A stretch of 64,000 nt of DNA from Monilinia fructicola (lineage: Eukaryota > Ascomycota > Leotiomycetes > Helotiales > Sclerotiniaceae), in contig VICG01000004.1 in the NCBI GenBank assembly GCA_008692225.1, forward strand, positions 1,488,501 to 1,552,500, in the 5' to 3' direction. Of the stretch, positions 11,782 through 23,168 are shown piece after piece; position 1 is the first letter of the stretch, and each line of letters begins with the position of its first letter. Below the pieces are notes generated by a model, which was not told the DNA's origin, ran no database searches, and worked only from the letters and a program-made list of their open reading frames with translations. The position numbers were made by a program, and so were the translations under genes.

Positions 11782-14178
11782 CTATATAATTTCCCTCTTG
11801 CAATAACCCTCGCATCCCTGTCTTCCCTTTCGAGTAAAGCTAAATCCTTCAACACTTCTCAACAAACTGGAATCATCTGCTTCGCCTTCTGGAGCTAAAT
11901 ACTCCAATCTCGCGGCAATAGTACAAGGCTTCTTTGGGAGCCTCTTCATATGATCACTGGGCCGAAAAAGAAGTATAACTACGCCGATGATCATGAATGA
12001 AAGAATACCCATCGCGAGATAAAACACGTAAGAAGCACCAACCGGAGTCTCCGGTATTACTGTATTTTATATTTGCGAGGCTTATGGGTAAGAACTCGGA
12101 TAGGATGGAACAGAATGATATCCATGAGACAAGATAATGTTTTTCGGCGGAGGGAGGGAATGAGTGCTGAGTAGGGGCTCATGTACACAGGAGCTAGGAT
12201 GGAGTTTTGGGGCTTCGCATTGAAGCCAAGTAGTTGGTGGTAAGGATTCATTTTGCAGAGATCTATAGTTGAGCCATCAGTCACCATACTTGATGAAATA
12301 TTTAGGTGTTGTGGTTATCTTAAGACAAACTTTCATCTATCCGAGACCACAGGAGGTTGGTACCCGTTCCAAGAACCGTCATTAAAAATCGAACCCCAAA
12401 GCCTTGTGAGTTCATGAATCGATTAAAACCTGTATTGGCATCTGTTTGGTAGTATACCGCTACCACAGCTAGAATACCGCATAGCAAACAGAACCCACCA
12501 ATGTGAATTAGTCGAATCTTTATTGATTGAAATATCTTTGATAGGAATGTCTTTTTTCGAATCTTCTCGTCTCTTCGGCTTCAAGAGAGCCGAGTTTTGA
12601 GTTATCCCAGTAGTTTCAACTTGCTGTGCCAAGAGAGATGTGTAATTTTGAACTGCAATATGATGACGTCTATCCTCTTTCAGACCTGAAATATCATCTG
12701 CTGCCTGAAACGAGAGAAGGTTCTGATATATGTGACAGCTAGTCCGATCAAGCTCAGTGGCTCACTATATACTCCTGTTTTCCTGCGTGGACCAGCAAAT
12801 ATAAGAAAGAGTATCAGTATAACAATGGCACCCAGTAAGCCTTCAAGCATACGTGCAAAGCTTGGATAGATTCACCAGCTATAGCATGTGATGAGACCAG
12901 TTCCTTCGCAAAAGTGGCTCTCGGCTATGGTCATGACATGTGAAGAGATAGGTGCGACTTCAAGCATGATAATAGATATTAGACTTGAAGCAAACATGGT
13001 GGAGTGTCTTCGTGAAATCGACTTGAAAGGAATGTTGAAGGTCGATTGGACTTTCATAATCTAGGTGTATAGCTATAGCCTGCGACTCGGTAGAATGTGA
13101 AAATGGTCTGAGTCGGTAAAAGGGCTTCATATATCGAACTGTATTTTCCAGAATTCGCCAGGGGATTGCATAGAATATGGCCAAGAGAAGGGGCAGGAAT
13201 GATGCTATGAGATATTGTCGATACGTGACTTGATCAGGCGCGGTAACGCTACCATTACTATGGTAGACGAATGTTCCACTGGAGTTAGCGCTTGTTGCTA
13301 TCGGCTTATCGACGATTGTATTGGAACTAGTCGAAAAGATGGTACTTTCGTAAACAATTCTGAAAGTTGATACAATTATCAGCATGTGCTTGACTCAGCT
13401 GGGTTTGTTTCCATGGACGCAGAAGTCGGATTACTGGTTATTGGTGCATTCTGAGGCTCATTTATTGTTGAAGAAAACAAGTGTACCAGAGATGATGATA
13501 TGATGGAAGTTATTCCGCAAAGCTCCCATCAGAATTACGAACAGATGATGTAAGTGTAATTAATTCGACAGGATTGCTACGCGAAACCCTTTGATCACTT
13601 TTGATTGTTGGAGTGTTTACTTTGTTTTAGTCTCGGGTCCGTTGAATGATACTCTCTTATTTGAGGCGATAGGATTGGATATGGTGGTGGTTGAAATATA
13701 GTCGCTTGTGATAGGTACCACAATAAGTGATGGTCTTGGATTGGAGATAGACAGGGAAGCAACAATGATGGTTGAAACGTAATTACTAGTGATGGGGTAT
13801 CACAATTGGCGAAGGTGTTGTCGTTTTAGAATCTATCAAGGCGTTAGTTTGGTGGATATTCATCGGCTTTTGGGAGAGGGAGAATACACATGGAATTGTA
13901 GGATCTGGTTTCATATATGGGTCATCTGCTATCGCTGCAGAAGTTGTCCCTGGTGACAGGCATGTACTATCTGGAGCAAATGGGGCGATAGAAGTAGAAG
14001 TGTCTGTACTTGGAGTCAAATATGTGGGATTAGAAGGAATTAACAGAAGTACGCATGGAGCAGAAGTTGTCGTAATCGATAGGCTAGGCTCTGCGACTGC
14101 CCTTCGGTATTTCATCTCCATTCCTTTCTTCCAACTTTGAACGAGTGACGTTGACAAACTCCTCCGCAGTAGAAGCAA
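11782..14178 (-). pseudogene. DUF3433-type multi-pass membrane protein relic
   Basis: Read right to left, fragments in all three frames line up in the order expected for fungal DUF3433 proteins, large plasma-membrane-like proteins of unknown function. A Ser/Thr-rich extracellular-type region lies at 14178-13786. Then comes YRQYLIASFLPLLLAIFY with RILENTVRYMKPFYRL at about 13250-13090, and PFKSISRRHSTMFASS with following hydrophobic residues at about 13030-12900. A second repeat segment (KMNPYHQL, then ALIPSLRRK) lies at about 12260-12140. The C-terminal part, YLAMGILSFMIIGVVILL followed by KRLPKKPCTIAARLEYLA, is at about 12020-11880. The pieces are separated by stops and frame changes, and no starting ATG is visible. 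The order of motifs supports the family; the gene is clearly non-functional. Its closeness to the MITE suggests a decayed accessory region. Confidence 0.6.
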
Positions 14179-14290
14179 ATCCGGAGTGCTGTGGAATCAC
14201 ATGACAGGAATACTCTAGCAGTCAAATTATGAGCAATGTGATTATTAATAAGATCAGTAAAATTTCCATTCTTGCCACGGGTGGCCTATA

Positions 14291-14543
14291 CTTGGTGTTG
14301 TTTTGGGTCTATGCCAGGATAAAAATTAATTGAAAACGGAATCTATTTTTAAAAAATAATAATAAATCAATGAATCAATTAAAAATTAAAAATTATGCTT
14401 GATAGTATTATTAAGTTAAAAAAATAAGCGTTTAGTATATTTAAATTCTTAAAAATGAAAATTTTATAATAAATAAAAAAGAATTTAAAAGATATACTAT
14501 TTTGTGGATTTTTACCCCGGCATAGACCCAAAACAACACCAAG
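14291..14543. mobile_element. MITE with 36-bp terminal inverted repeats and TA target duplication
   Basis: Two arms of 36 bp (14291-14326 and 14508-14543) are inverted copies starting CTTGGTGTTGTTTTGGGTCT. They differ at only two positions, both consistent with G-to-A or C-to-T change. The element is directly flanked by TA at 14289-14290 and 14544-14545. The 181-bp interior is very AT-rich and has no coding potential. This is the structure of a non-autonomous Tc1/mariner- or pogo-like element; the superfamily is inferred from the TA duplication. The near-identity of the arms suggests the insertion is younger than the decayed genes around it. Confidence 0.85.
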
Positions 14544-14545
14544 TA

Positions 14546-17500
14546 GTATTTATTCTTGTTGAACAGCGCTAGAGAACTCAGTTACACACAGAAAATCATT
14601 AACAAACTTGAAATATAGAGGGTGATACGTACGATAATTTCGTCTAAATGGACGCATTTTTGACCTCTAGACATTGCAGATGCATCTGCCATGAAGGTCG
14701 TGTTATATAATACCGAGCTAGATTTTTTTTATAAGTTGTGTACGGTGGTAGATCGTTTAGGTAAACAACTTGAGATGAACTCTCAAATATCAAGAAAGAA
14801 ATGCCTGTATTATTAGCATCACTGAAATGGAGCTCATCAGTAGACAGTCACTGCGATATCAGCTAATCTAGAGTAATCTCAGCCGCATGACTTAAGACAT
14901 TGTGCAGGCCTAATGACCGGCTGAACCCTTTTTGTATCAGACCAAGAAAGAGTTGGGGCTGTCTTGGACTCTTGTAGAACATAATGGCTGGTAAGGATTT
15001 ATATCAAGTAAGGCACAATAAGTTTGACTTCCACTCCTCAGATCCAAGAGGTTTCATAATATATTCCAGTTTCTGAATTCTCAGCTGAGTCAAATTTGGA
15101 GCCTTAGCCTCGATGACAGGGGCATCCCAAAAATCCATTGGTCAAATTGTGAGTACGACCGCATGGCTCTGATATAAGATCGAGATCTATTAAATGATTA
15201 CACTCACATTTAAACAGCAACTTCAATGTTCAATAAAAGGGCCAGGTTTCGACATTGGCTGAGTCAGGAACACGGAAAAAAAGATGTATTGAAATGTCTT
15301 ACGAGTTAATCTCAGGTGAGCTTAAAAAGAAACTGCCAGGAAACTCTGGATTTAGCCTTGGACCTCTTAATCATGAATGAAAGCAAGTATTTTGGTAATT
15401 TATCACGAAAACACTACAAGCAATGATAATTCAATAGGAATGATCAGTACTCGAGTAGAAAGAATCCAATAGCATATTCACTCAGAGCAATGTACACGAC
15501 CATTTCGCTTGCTTCAAATCTTAGATTTCCGTAGCTAAAAACATGTCGGGGCAATGGATTCTCTAAATGCTGCTGGATGAGCAATGTTCATTTTCCAAAA
15601 ATCAAATGAATGTCCTTTTGATATCCACAAAGACATACATCTCGGTATTTACAGTATTATAAATATCATACCAAGGTGATTGAAGTAGGGATCTGGCAAA
15701 AATTTGCTTCGGATATACCAATTGGAAATGCAGGAGAGACAAGATCGCGAGAACAAATAGGGAGCTCGAGTCTCTCAATACGCTCTACGTAAATCCCTTC
15801 AAAAAGGGAAAAATGATCGGCTTCTAGATTATTAGATTGGAAGATTGCAGGAAGGCAAAGAAGGGCCTTTTTGGTTGTTGGTATTACAGCATGATTATCG
15901 AGAAGGAACACTGATTTTTGTTGCCTTTCATTCCTGCATCGTACTAATCGAAAGCCGGAATGAATTTATTGAAGAAAAAGATAGTCGGTAGTACATCAGT
16001 ACATATCTATGAGTTTGGATGCACGTTTTCATTATCCCAGTTGACTCACAGGAGGATTTCGGACGGTGCACTTGCAGTACACAAATGTGTTTATGGCCCT
16101 CGCTGACGGGACAAACCTACAGAAAGAGCCTATACATGTTTATATCCATCGAAGCAATAGATAGGGAGAAGAGTACTGATATTTTCAGGGTAGGAGCCGA
16201 AGCTGCAGATATAAATGCCGCCATCACGTCCAGAGCCTTGAGAAACTTCTGCTTGAGTTGAGGCATTGTTTCGATCGCGATCACCTGTATGAATCTTTTG
16301 AATTCAATTGAGTTTGATTTTATAAATACATTTTTCAAATTCAAATATGTGTTTGAATGAATATTGAAGCTCAGTCATGGACACTTTTATGACTGATTTG
16401 TATAATATTGAACGAGGAGGGACTATTGATGTTTATACATCTTCCAATTCCAGTACTCTTCTATATATTGTAATTCAGCTTTGTCATGAGCTTATGTGTT
16501 TGGGTCTCTTTTCCTGCCAAGGAACTTCCCAATAATGCAAGATAATACTAATTCTTGCATTGATTGTTTATGAATCGCAACTTGTATTCAATGGTATCTC
16601 CAAACTGATAATTGGCTCTCAAATCAGCAAAAGAGACCATTCTATGGGTTGCAGGTAGTCTCACCAGTAGATTGTGGCTACACATTACTACTCAATGATA
16701 CTTCACCAATTGACTGGTGTGTTCCAGCAATATTGGCAAGTGCGCTTGAGGAAAGAGACGAATTGATGGGTAGCTACTGCTACCCACTGCACCAAGAGTT
16801 CCATAAACAAATGGACAATGAAGCAAATAAGGCATAACAAGCAGTATTCGTCGTAACGACATAACCATCGCAACTTATCAGAATCCTGCTTTTACCACAC
16901 AAACAAGTAGACTCCAAATGAAGGCAAAAGGGGCGATCAAGATCAGTTAACCAAGTCATGAAATTGCCAGGATATTGATCTTCCCAGTTCCTTCAAAATC
17001 ATACAACGTTTCCATCGAGTGTTTTAACAGACACATTCTACCCCACGTTCAATGAAATGACAGAATTTGTCCAGTTTGCAACGGGACGTGATATGAATTT
17101 GCAGGTAATCTCGGCCACCTTTGCACTTACAAGACGGACGAATATTGCTATGATCCCTTTCCATTTTCCCATGTACATAATCAAACTTAGTTCAGTAACT
17201 GTAACTTTCTTAAATACTCATCTATACGCAGATTCTTTCAGAGGAGACTGAGCTTGTTGTGTCACTTGTGTGGCTGGCTTCCCGTATCAATCTGATAAAT
17301 ACCCATGAATAGAACTACCCACTTCAAACTTCTGATCGTAGATAGGGATTGTGTATGTATATATATATTTGACCAGCATGAGTACAGGAATATCTCGTGG
17401 CTTTGAAATGAGAAGATGGTTGTGATTGACCGTACCTATGAAGAACATGTCAATATGATGATTGCGCTTTGTTGGTAACGTTAGCCTGAATGGATGGATA

Positions 17501-18309
17501 CTCGAGTAATAATTCACCTTTAGATTATATCCACGTGACCTCGGAACGGAATGAATCGAATTATTTTCATGAAGTAGATGGATGGATGACTAAGCGGTTA
17601 GAACTCCCACCTTCCTTGACTACCTAGGTAATAACAAGTAACCTATCCATACGGAGTACTTGTTATGGATACTTGTCATGGATACTTGTTATCCATACTT
17701 GTTATCCATCCATACCTGTTATTCAATCCATTGAATTGAATAACAAATATTGGGTGTCTGTAATTGAACCAACTTCTCGTTCTGTTGGTTTGGGGGCTGA
17801 AAGTTGGATTTCTGGAGCTACGCCGCTCTCACGCATCAATAACTTTCATTTCCACCAATCAAGATGGGGAAAATGGAAAACTTGTACATACCAATTGTTC
17901 AGGAATGCACAGGATGCTACTTAATTACTGCAGGTAGCAATACTGTAGCTGACGAGTGACAGCTCCTGTCACCATTGCCAATTGATTGTTTTATGCCAGA
18001 AGCCGAGTGGTGTCATGAGCATTTCTCTGTGTATTCTCATCTATATAGTAGTCGAGGGTCAACCAAAGTCCTGTTTGTATTTAACCTTATACTTCATGAC
18101 GCGGATGCAGAGGGAGGGAATCATTTTGGTGTCACATTTCTATGGCAGCCAGCCTTATCTCAACTTTCCTTTGCGAGGGCTTGTCCAACATGACACCATA
18201 CTTACATTCATTACTGTTCTTTTCCGGCCACACCACCAGCCACGTCCTATGACAATTCCTCAAGTCTTTTCTTATAGTCCTGCATACACGATCTCTTCCA
18301 CCTTCACTT
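14546..18309. other. gene-poor stretch beside the MITE
   Basis: There are several short frames on both strands (15666-15911, 16117-16344, 16649-16837, 17057-17251) and none carries a motif I recognise. Part of 16600-17250 reads on the minus strand with hydrophobic segments broken by stops, which may be further membrane-protein debris, but I cannot support a family. A 13-bp tandem repeat is annotated separately at 17658-17709. Confidence 0.35.
17658..17709. repeat. 13-bp tandem repeat, four units with inverted ends
   Basis: Four head-to-tail 13-mers share ACTTGTTAT or a near variant. The first two end in GGAT and the last two in CCAT, so the array is partly self-complementary. It is followed by CCATACCTGTTATTCA and by a short palindromic AT-rich patch (CAATCCATTGAATTG). 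No gene is attached. Confidence 0.75.
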
Positions 18310-18684
18310 CTACTGGCTAATTCCATCGAATGTATTTTTGCCATTTTCGATTCCTTCCGCCCCCAGTCGCTGCAATTTGTTGAATTTGTCTCGACACACA
18401 ATATTATGAGGCAGAAATACCCAATCGGATAGGACTGCTGATAAGCCCATGAATGCCATCGAACCCAAAATGGAAACTTTGAGAGGCTGAGATAAGTGCA
18501 GGAAATGGATCCTCCGCAGGACCAGTACCAAATGCCCATCCGTGATGAAGCACTTTTCTGTAAGAATTTTGTCGATCCCTTGGTAATTCTTCATGTCCTT
18601 ATTCAACTGTATTGTTGATTTTTGTTCCTGCATTCTGTTTGCCATCATTAAAGCTCCCTGATCGAAAGTTGTGAGAAACGCCAT
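18310..18684 (-). CDS. small hypothetical protein, one membrane-type segment
   Basis: The frame is 124 residues, starting at an ATG at 18682-18684 (MAFLTTFDQGALMMANRM). It has a charged N-terminal half and one hydrophobic stretch (KVSILGSMAFMGLSAVLSD) followed by a polar tail. The composition looks coding: ordinary amino-acid mix and a helix-compatible charged region. I recognise no family, and there is no intron or neighbour evidence. A competing frame covers 18132-18539 on the same strand and looks less protein-like. It could be a real small gene or the remains of a longer one. Confidence 0.35.
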   Translation of the reverse strand: MAFLTTFDQGALMMANRMQEQKSTIQLNKDMKNYQGIDKILTEKCFITDGHLVLVLRRIHFLHLSQPLKVSILGSMAFMGLSAVLSDWVFLPHNIVCRDKFNKLQRLGAEGIENGKNTFDGISQ

Positions 18685-19080
18685 TTGCTAGATTTATCCT
18701 TGACTGCGATTTGCTGGGATAAAAATCGTGGAAAGAGGGGTTTGTTCGCACATTAAACTGCCGAATTCCTGCAATCAGAAGAGAACAACGGCTCCATTCG
18801 AAATTCCAAAACCTTCTCTCTTTTTACAATCAGAACTCATGACATTATAGCACGAATACTGCCATTCGCAAGTACAAACTTCGCGGCCCGATATCACCTT
18901 GTAGACTGCAGCTTCACGTCTCACAACATCCATCCTAGTATCTAAATCCTTTTGCCAAAAATATCTCTATACGCCTGGTTCCCACATGGTTTTGTTGTAC
19001 GACTGCTCTTGCGATAGTATCTATTCAAGGTTTATTTTCATCGAATTCTGGGCGACGAATTGGTTATATTAACCACAAAT

Positions 19081-21058
19081 CTCGATACTATGGCAAATCG
19101 AATAAACAAAGTTGAGAATCAATACCCCGAGGGCATTCAGAAATGTGCAAAAAATATCGACGGGGATTGCTACCCCGCTGATGAAGTTTGGGATGAAGAA
19201 TCCTACTCGACAACAACCACAACCCAGATTATCATGACGACAAAGTTTCCAAAGTCATCTTATCCAAGGATTGCGAAAGAAAATTGGGGTCAAACCATTG
19301 GGATAAAATACATGAGGCAATACAAGGACAGAAACGAGATGCATCAGAATGCCCTACCGACTATCAATTGTGTCCAAAATCGATGAACGGAGGATGTTGT
19401 CCAAGTAACAGATCTTGTGGTGCTAGCAGCTGTTATCTTTCTAGCGCAGCTCCTGCGTCAGCTTGTGGAGTATCGGGATATACTGCTTGTGGGATTGATG
19501 CTGGAGGTAAGGTTTCATGGTATGCCAAATTTATCTTCGAGCCTCGTCTGATGACAAAACAGGTGGATGCTGTCCAAATGGCTACTCATGCGCAACTGAT
19601 GGATGTAGCGCGTCCCCAGGTGTATCCTACAGCGAAACATGTGGAGTAGATTCATATCTCTGCCCAGCCTCACTAAACTATGGATGTTGTAAAAACGGCA
19701 TGGGTTGTGGGTTGAATGATTGTTATTCCACGGCAATATCGACTTTCACCTTGACCGAAACCTATACCACCACAGATAGTAGTTCTCATACACAAATCGT
19801 TACCTCCACATTAGTCACAGCATCTACTCCAGCCTCACCATCAGTCGCGGCAAATACATCAAAGGCTTCAGCTGTCCCTAAACTTACACCTACGGCGACT
19901 GCAATACCAAAAGTTGAAGCAACTAGCGGAAGCACACCAACAAGCACCGGTCTTACAAAACCAGAGATCGGTGGAATCATAGGGGGTGCAGCATTTATCT
20001 TACTCGTAATTCTCATTGCTACATTCTTCATCCTTCGACGTCTCAAAAAAGTTTCAAAAAAGTATGAAGCAAAAACAGCTAGTGGATCTAGCGTTCCTCG
20101 GTCACGAAGGCATCGGCCTTCATACCCATCACCTTCTGATATGAGTTCAATTTCATTTGATCCTCTACAAATGATTAACTCCGAAACGTCGCATAGTGTC
20201 CGCAATAACTCTCATCCAACAACCGAACCCTTCTCATCCGATCGACACGACGGCCCCGAAGTCATAACCCCACCTACTTTCAACCCCTACTCTCCCTTCT
20301 CCCCAAACTGTTACACTAACACTCGCGCACGAACCCAGGCTCACGGTTATTACCCAGTAGCCACATCAGATTCCGCCTACTCTCAAACATCCTCTGGCCG
20401 CCGAAATCCTTCAGTAGAGTCCACACCCCCACTCCAACAGCCACAATCCTATTTTGACATTCCTCCACACTCATACCCACAATCCGAACTCCCTGATTTT
20501 AGAAACCAGAATTTACGGCACGGTCACGATGTAAGTCCGGTGCGTCGCCCATCACAACATGGTAGAAACTGGAGCGATGCTAGCGACGTTAGCGCCTCAT
20601 CTTCTAGCCCACTCGTCGAACTGGACGCTGGAGATGATGGCGAACTTAAGTTTTCCCTTGGAAAAGCATGGAAAGTGTTGGGGCTAGGAAGTTGGAAGGG
20701 AAAAGTTTCTCCGAACAGGAAACCCGAGGATTCATCGCTTAAAAGTTCTCCATCTGGTACTTTGATGCTGGACAGGGATCTTAAAACGGTGTTGTCGAAG
20801 GTTCCGGAGGAGGTGGGTAGTTTTGTTAATTCGCCGGATGCGGGTGCGGATGCGGAGGTGGATGTTGATGAGGATGATATGATGAGAGTGAGAACTAGAC
20901 CGAGGAGTAGTGATACTGGAAGAGAATCTCGTGCTTCGAGACCAAGGAGTGGTTTGAGTAATGCGGAGTTGAGAGAAGCAAGTATTAAGAATGTGGTAAA
21001 GGCGAAACCCACTAAGGCGAAGGAAGTCATGATTCGGCATTCGGGCGGTGGGAAGTAG
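19081..21058 (+). CDS. cysteine-rich single-pass surface protein, N-terminus eroded
   Basis: The well-kept part starts near 19240. It contains repeated modules with paired cysteines (CP...LCP, GGCCPSNRSC, CGASSC), interrupted by a 56-bp intron at 19507-19562 (GTAAGG donor, AAACAG acceptor) that joins two glycine codons and restores the frame. Exon 2 continues with GGCCPNGYSC and YGCCKNGMGC modules. A Ser/Thr-rich stalk follows, then one membrane helix (GGIIGGAAFILLVILIATFF) followed by RRLKK and a cytoplasmic tail of more than 300 residues ending at 21058. The layout matches fungal wall-stress or recognition-type membrane proteins: Cys-rich head, glycosylated stalk, one helix, long tail. Its ligand is unknown. 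The first module, at 19120-19220, reads QKCAKNIDGDCYPADEVWDE, where cysteines of the module appear changed to Tyr and Trp. A one-base frame change near 19245-19250 separates it from the rest, and no clean signal peptide or start is visible upstream. It may therefore be a young pseudogene or use a shorter start. Confidence 0.6.
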
Positions 21059-22341
21059 CAGTGCAAAGGCGGAGGAGGCGGGGTACTAGGCTTGATTTGG
21101 AGTGTTAAGGAGGAGGGAGCGTATGTCATGATTGGATGCTAGAGGGATTTAATGAATGTATGGTAGGCTTTGAATACGATATCAATTGGTTGCAGATGTA
21201 TAGGTGTGGTTATGAAAATTCTTGGATAGGAACACGGTTTGATATCACTGTTGCTAAAGTTTTCTGGTTTGATTTGTGAACGGAAATATTTTCGTGGCAT
21301 ACTCGAATATAGCTTAATACCCACAGGGAAAACTCAGTTAGTTTGTTAGGTTTTGATGGTAGACCAATGAACGCCCTCAATTTCAAATTTGAAGGATATT
21401 TTCTTACTACTCGCTATCCTATACTTTCGACGCCACCGGTAAATATCTGATTCGTGGCCATATCCCAAAAGGTTCTCAATATCGATTTAGATAATATTAA
21501 TTTTATCGCGAGAATAACCAAGAGCATTATCAAGCGTGTGGGAAAAGATAAAAATAGCTTCATTGGATTTAGGTTAGTTCGAATCCCAACCCACAAATTC
21601 TGACTTTGGGAAATTTTCTTCATTGGTAGTACTACTCGTAGCAATACTTCTGAGTAAGCTTTCGAATTCGATACCATTAGTGTGGTGTAGGATCATAGAA
21701 TTTCATGCATACGCGTTGTGTGATGCCGAAAACATGATGTTGGAAATATAAAGTTTGAATTAAGCATTTTGACTATCCTACCTAAGGGAAGCCAATCTGA
21801 ATCACATCTCTTTTGCTCCCTTTCAATCCCCTCCTGTTCCTGTACGTACCCCGCGATGAGAAGGATTAAGCGTGGAGATCTGGCCTTGACTATAGCTTTC
21901 ACGCTTATTGAGTAATGTTGAAGAGTCTTGAGTCAGTAGGAGTAGCATTCAACTCTAGGCCTGATTAATAGATATAATTGTAGCCCAGTGTAGGCGTCAG
22001 GCTATAGTAAACTACTAGGTAATGCTTATATGAGGATCTTTATCTGGACTGAGTGACATGGTGATTTAGTGGTAGTGACTTTTGCATAAGTAGAGGATGA
22101 TTTCCCCTGATGTGGAGTTTCGGGGATTGTTGTTCAGATATATTTCAGAACACATACATACATTTCGGTCCATCTATTACGACAGATACACTTCAATATA
22201 TACCGTTCGATATAGAGATATCGATTCCGTACACGAAAACTTCGAATTACAACATCAAATATAGACGACAGCCCAATCAGAACAACAACGAGAACAACAT
22301 CCAATAAAATCATCCTTTCAACCATCCCAGCATTCACAAAG
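21059..22341. other. intergenic, no gene seen
   Basis: No motif-bearing frame is present. Minus-strand frames at 21414-21677 and 21693-21902 lack support. The stretch between about 22130 and 22341 is AT-rich and likely holds the promoter and 5' leader of the small basic protein that starts at 22342. Confidence 0.4.
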
Positions 22342-22935
22342 ATGGGTCGTCGTCCATGCAAGAAACTGAAATTCGACGTCATCATTCCCCCCCCAGCTGC
22401 CTCACCATCCCCTCAATGCAGTCCAATAAAGACCAGCATTTCCCACCCTGTCATGCTCACTGCTGAGCCAGAAAAGCCTTACAAATTAAAGCTGGGAAAT
22501 TTTGCTGCAGCTTCTGAGTTCTTTGCCACCTCATACCGTTCACGACGAATGCAAAGAAAAAAGCAGGAAGAGGAAAAGTGCAGTGTTCCTGCTCCTACGA
22601 GCGGTCCTTCGGATTCCCTTATTCTAGCTGCAAGGGAGGCACGAGCAAAAGGTACGGGCAGATTCAGATGCTCGAAGATTGGCTGGGGTAAAGATTCGAG
22701 AAAAGGCTCGAGAAGGCGCTCGAGAAAGAAGGGATCGGAAAAAAGAAAATGGCTAAATCATCCGAGCTTTCAACCGTCGGCGATTCATACCAACAACCAC
22801 AAAGCGAGGATCAATCACCACTCAACTTTTTATTGCCATGAAGGTTCAGTCTATACTTTTAACAGTAAAGATGTATCTACAAAGTTCACCAAAGTCAGCC
22901 ATCTCAAGAATATGTACGTCTTTGGGAAGAAATAG
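22342..22935 (+). CDS. small basic protein, unknown family
   Basis: The frame is 197 residues, starting at an ATG in a reasonable context (AAGATGGG). The N-terminal 95 residues are Pro/Ser/Lys-rich with a short conserved-looking patch (LKLGNFAAASEFFATSYRS). From about residue 100 the annotated frame becomes a Lys/Arg/Ser/Gly-rich string that looks unnatural. The next frame over this stretch gives a heptad-like charged helix (RADSDARRLAGVKIREKARE) ending at a TAA at 22754-22756. One extra G near 22650-22653 would explain the switch. The true protein may therefore be about 138 residues with a charged C-terminal helix. A nuclear or nucleic-acid-binding role is only a guess from the charge. Confidence 0.45.
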   Translation: MGRRPCKKLKFDVIIPPPAASPSPQCSPIKTSISHPVMLTAEPEKPYKLKLGNFAAASEFFATSYRSRRMQRKKQEEEKCSVPAPTSGPSDSLILAAREARAKGTGRFRCSKIGWGKDSRKGSRRRSRKKGSEKRKWLNHPSFQPSAIHTNNHKARINHHSTFYCHEGSVYTFNSKDVSTKFTKVSHLKNMYVFGKK

Positions 22936-22943
22936 GACGAAAG

Positions 22944-23168
22944 AACGGACGAAGAAAGGCTAAGGAGATGTTAGATGTTGATTGCAATTGGATTTAGAGG
23001 AGTTGAAAAGAGATGGGACTGTATTTTCTAGGCGTTTCAATGCGAACAAGAGAATGGACAAAGAAATGCTGAGGAGATATTAGATGTTGATTACAATTGT
23101 ATTTAGAAAGGTTCAGAAAAAGAAGGGATTGCATTTTCTAGGCGTTTGAAAGCGAACAAGAGAATAGG
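22944..23168. repeat. 110-bp tandem duplication
   Basis: There are two diverged copies of about 110 bp, the first ending and the second starting near 23053. They share GAGGAGAT.TTAGATGTTGATT and ATTTTCTAGGCGTTT followed by GCGAACAAGAGAAT. It lies just after the stop of the small basic protein at 22935 and is probably in its 3' untranslated region. Confidence 0.8.

Noticed and set aside
13786..14178. Separate Ser/Thr-rich secreted protein
   Set aside because: There is no ATG start. It fits better as the extracellular-type N-terminal part of the DUF3433 relic on the same strand.
20524..21129. 201-codon minus-strand frame
   Set aside because: It is antisense to the well-supported cytoplasmic tail of the surface protein; its Ser/Pro-rich composition mirrors that gene.
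21540..21610. Possible tRNA T-arm (GTTCGAATCCC)
   Set aside because: The flanking bases do not form a T-stem, and no acceptor, D or anticodon stems were found around it.
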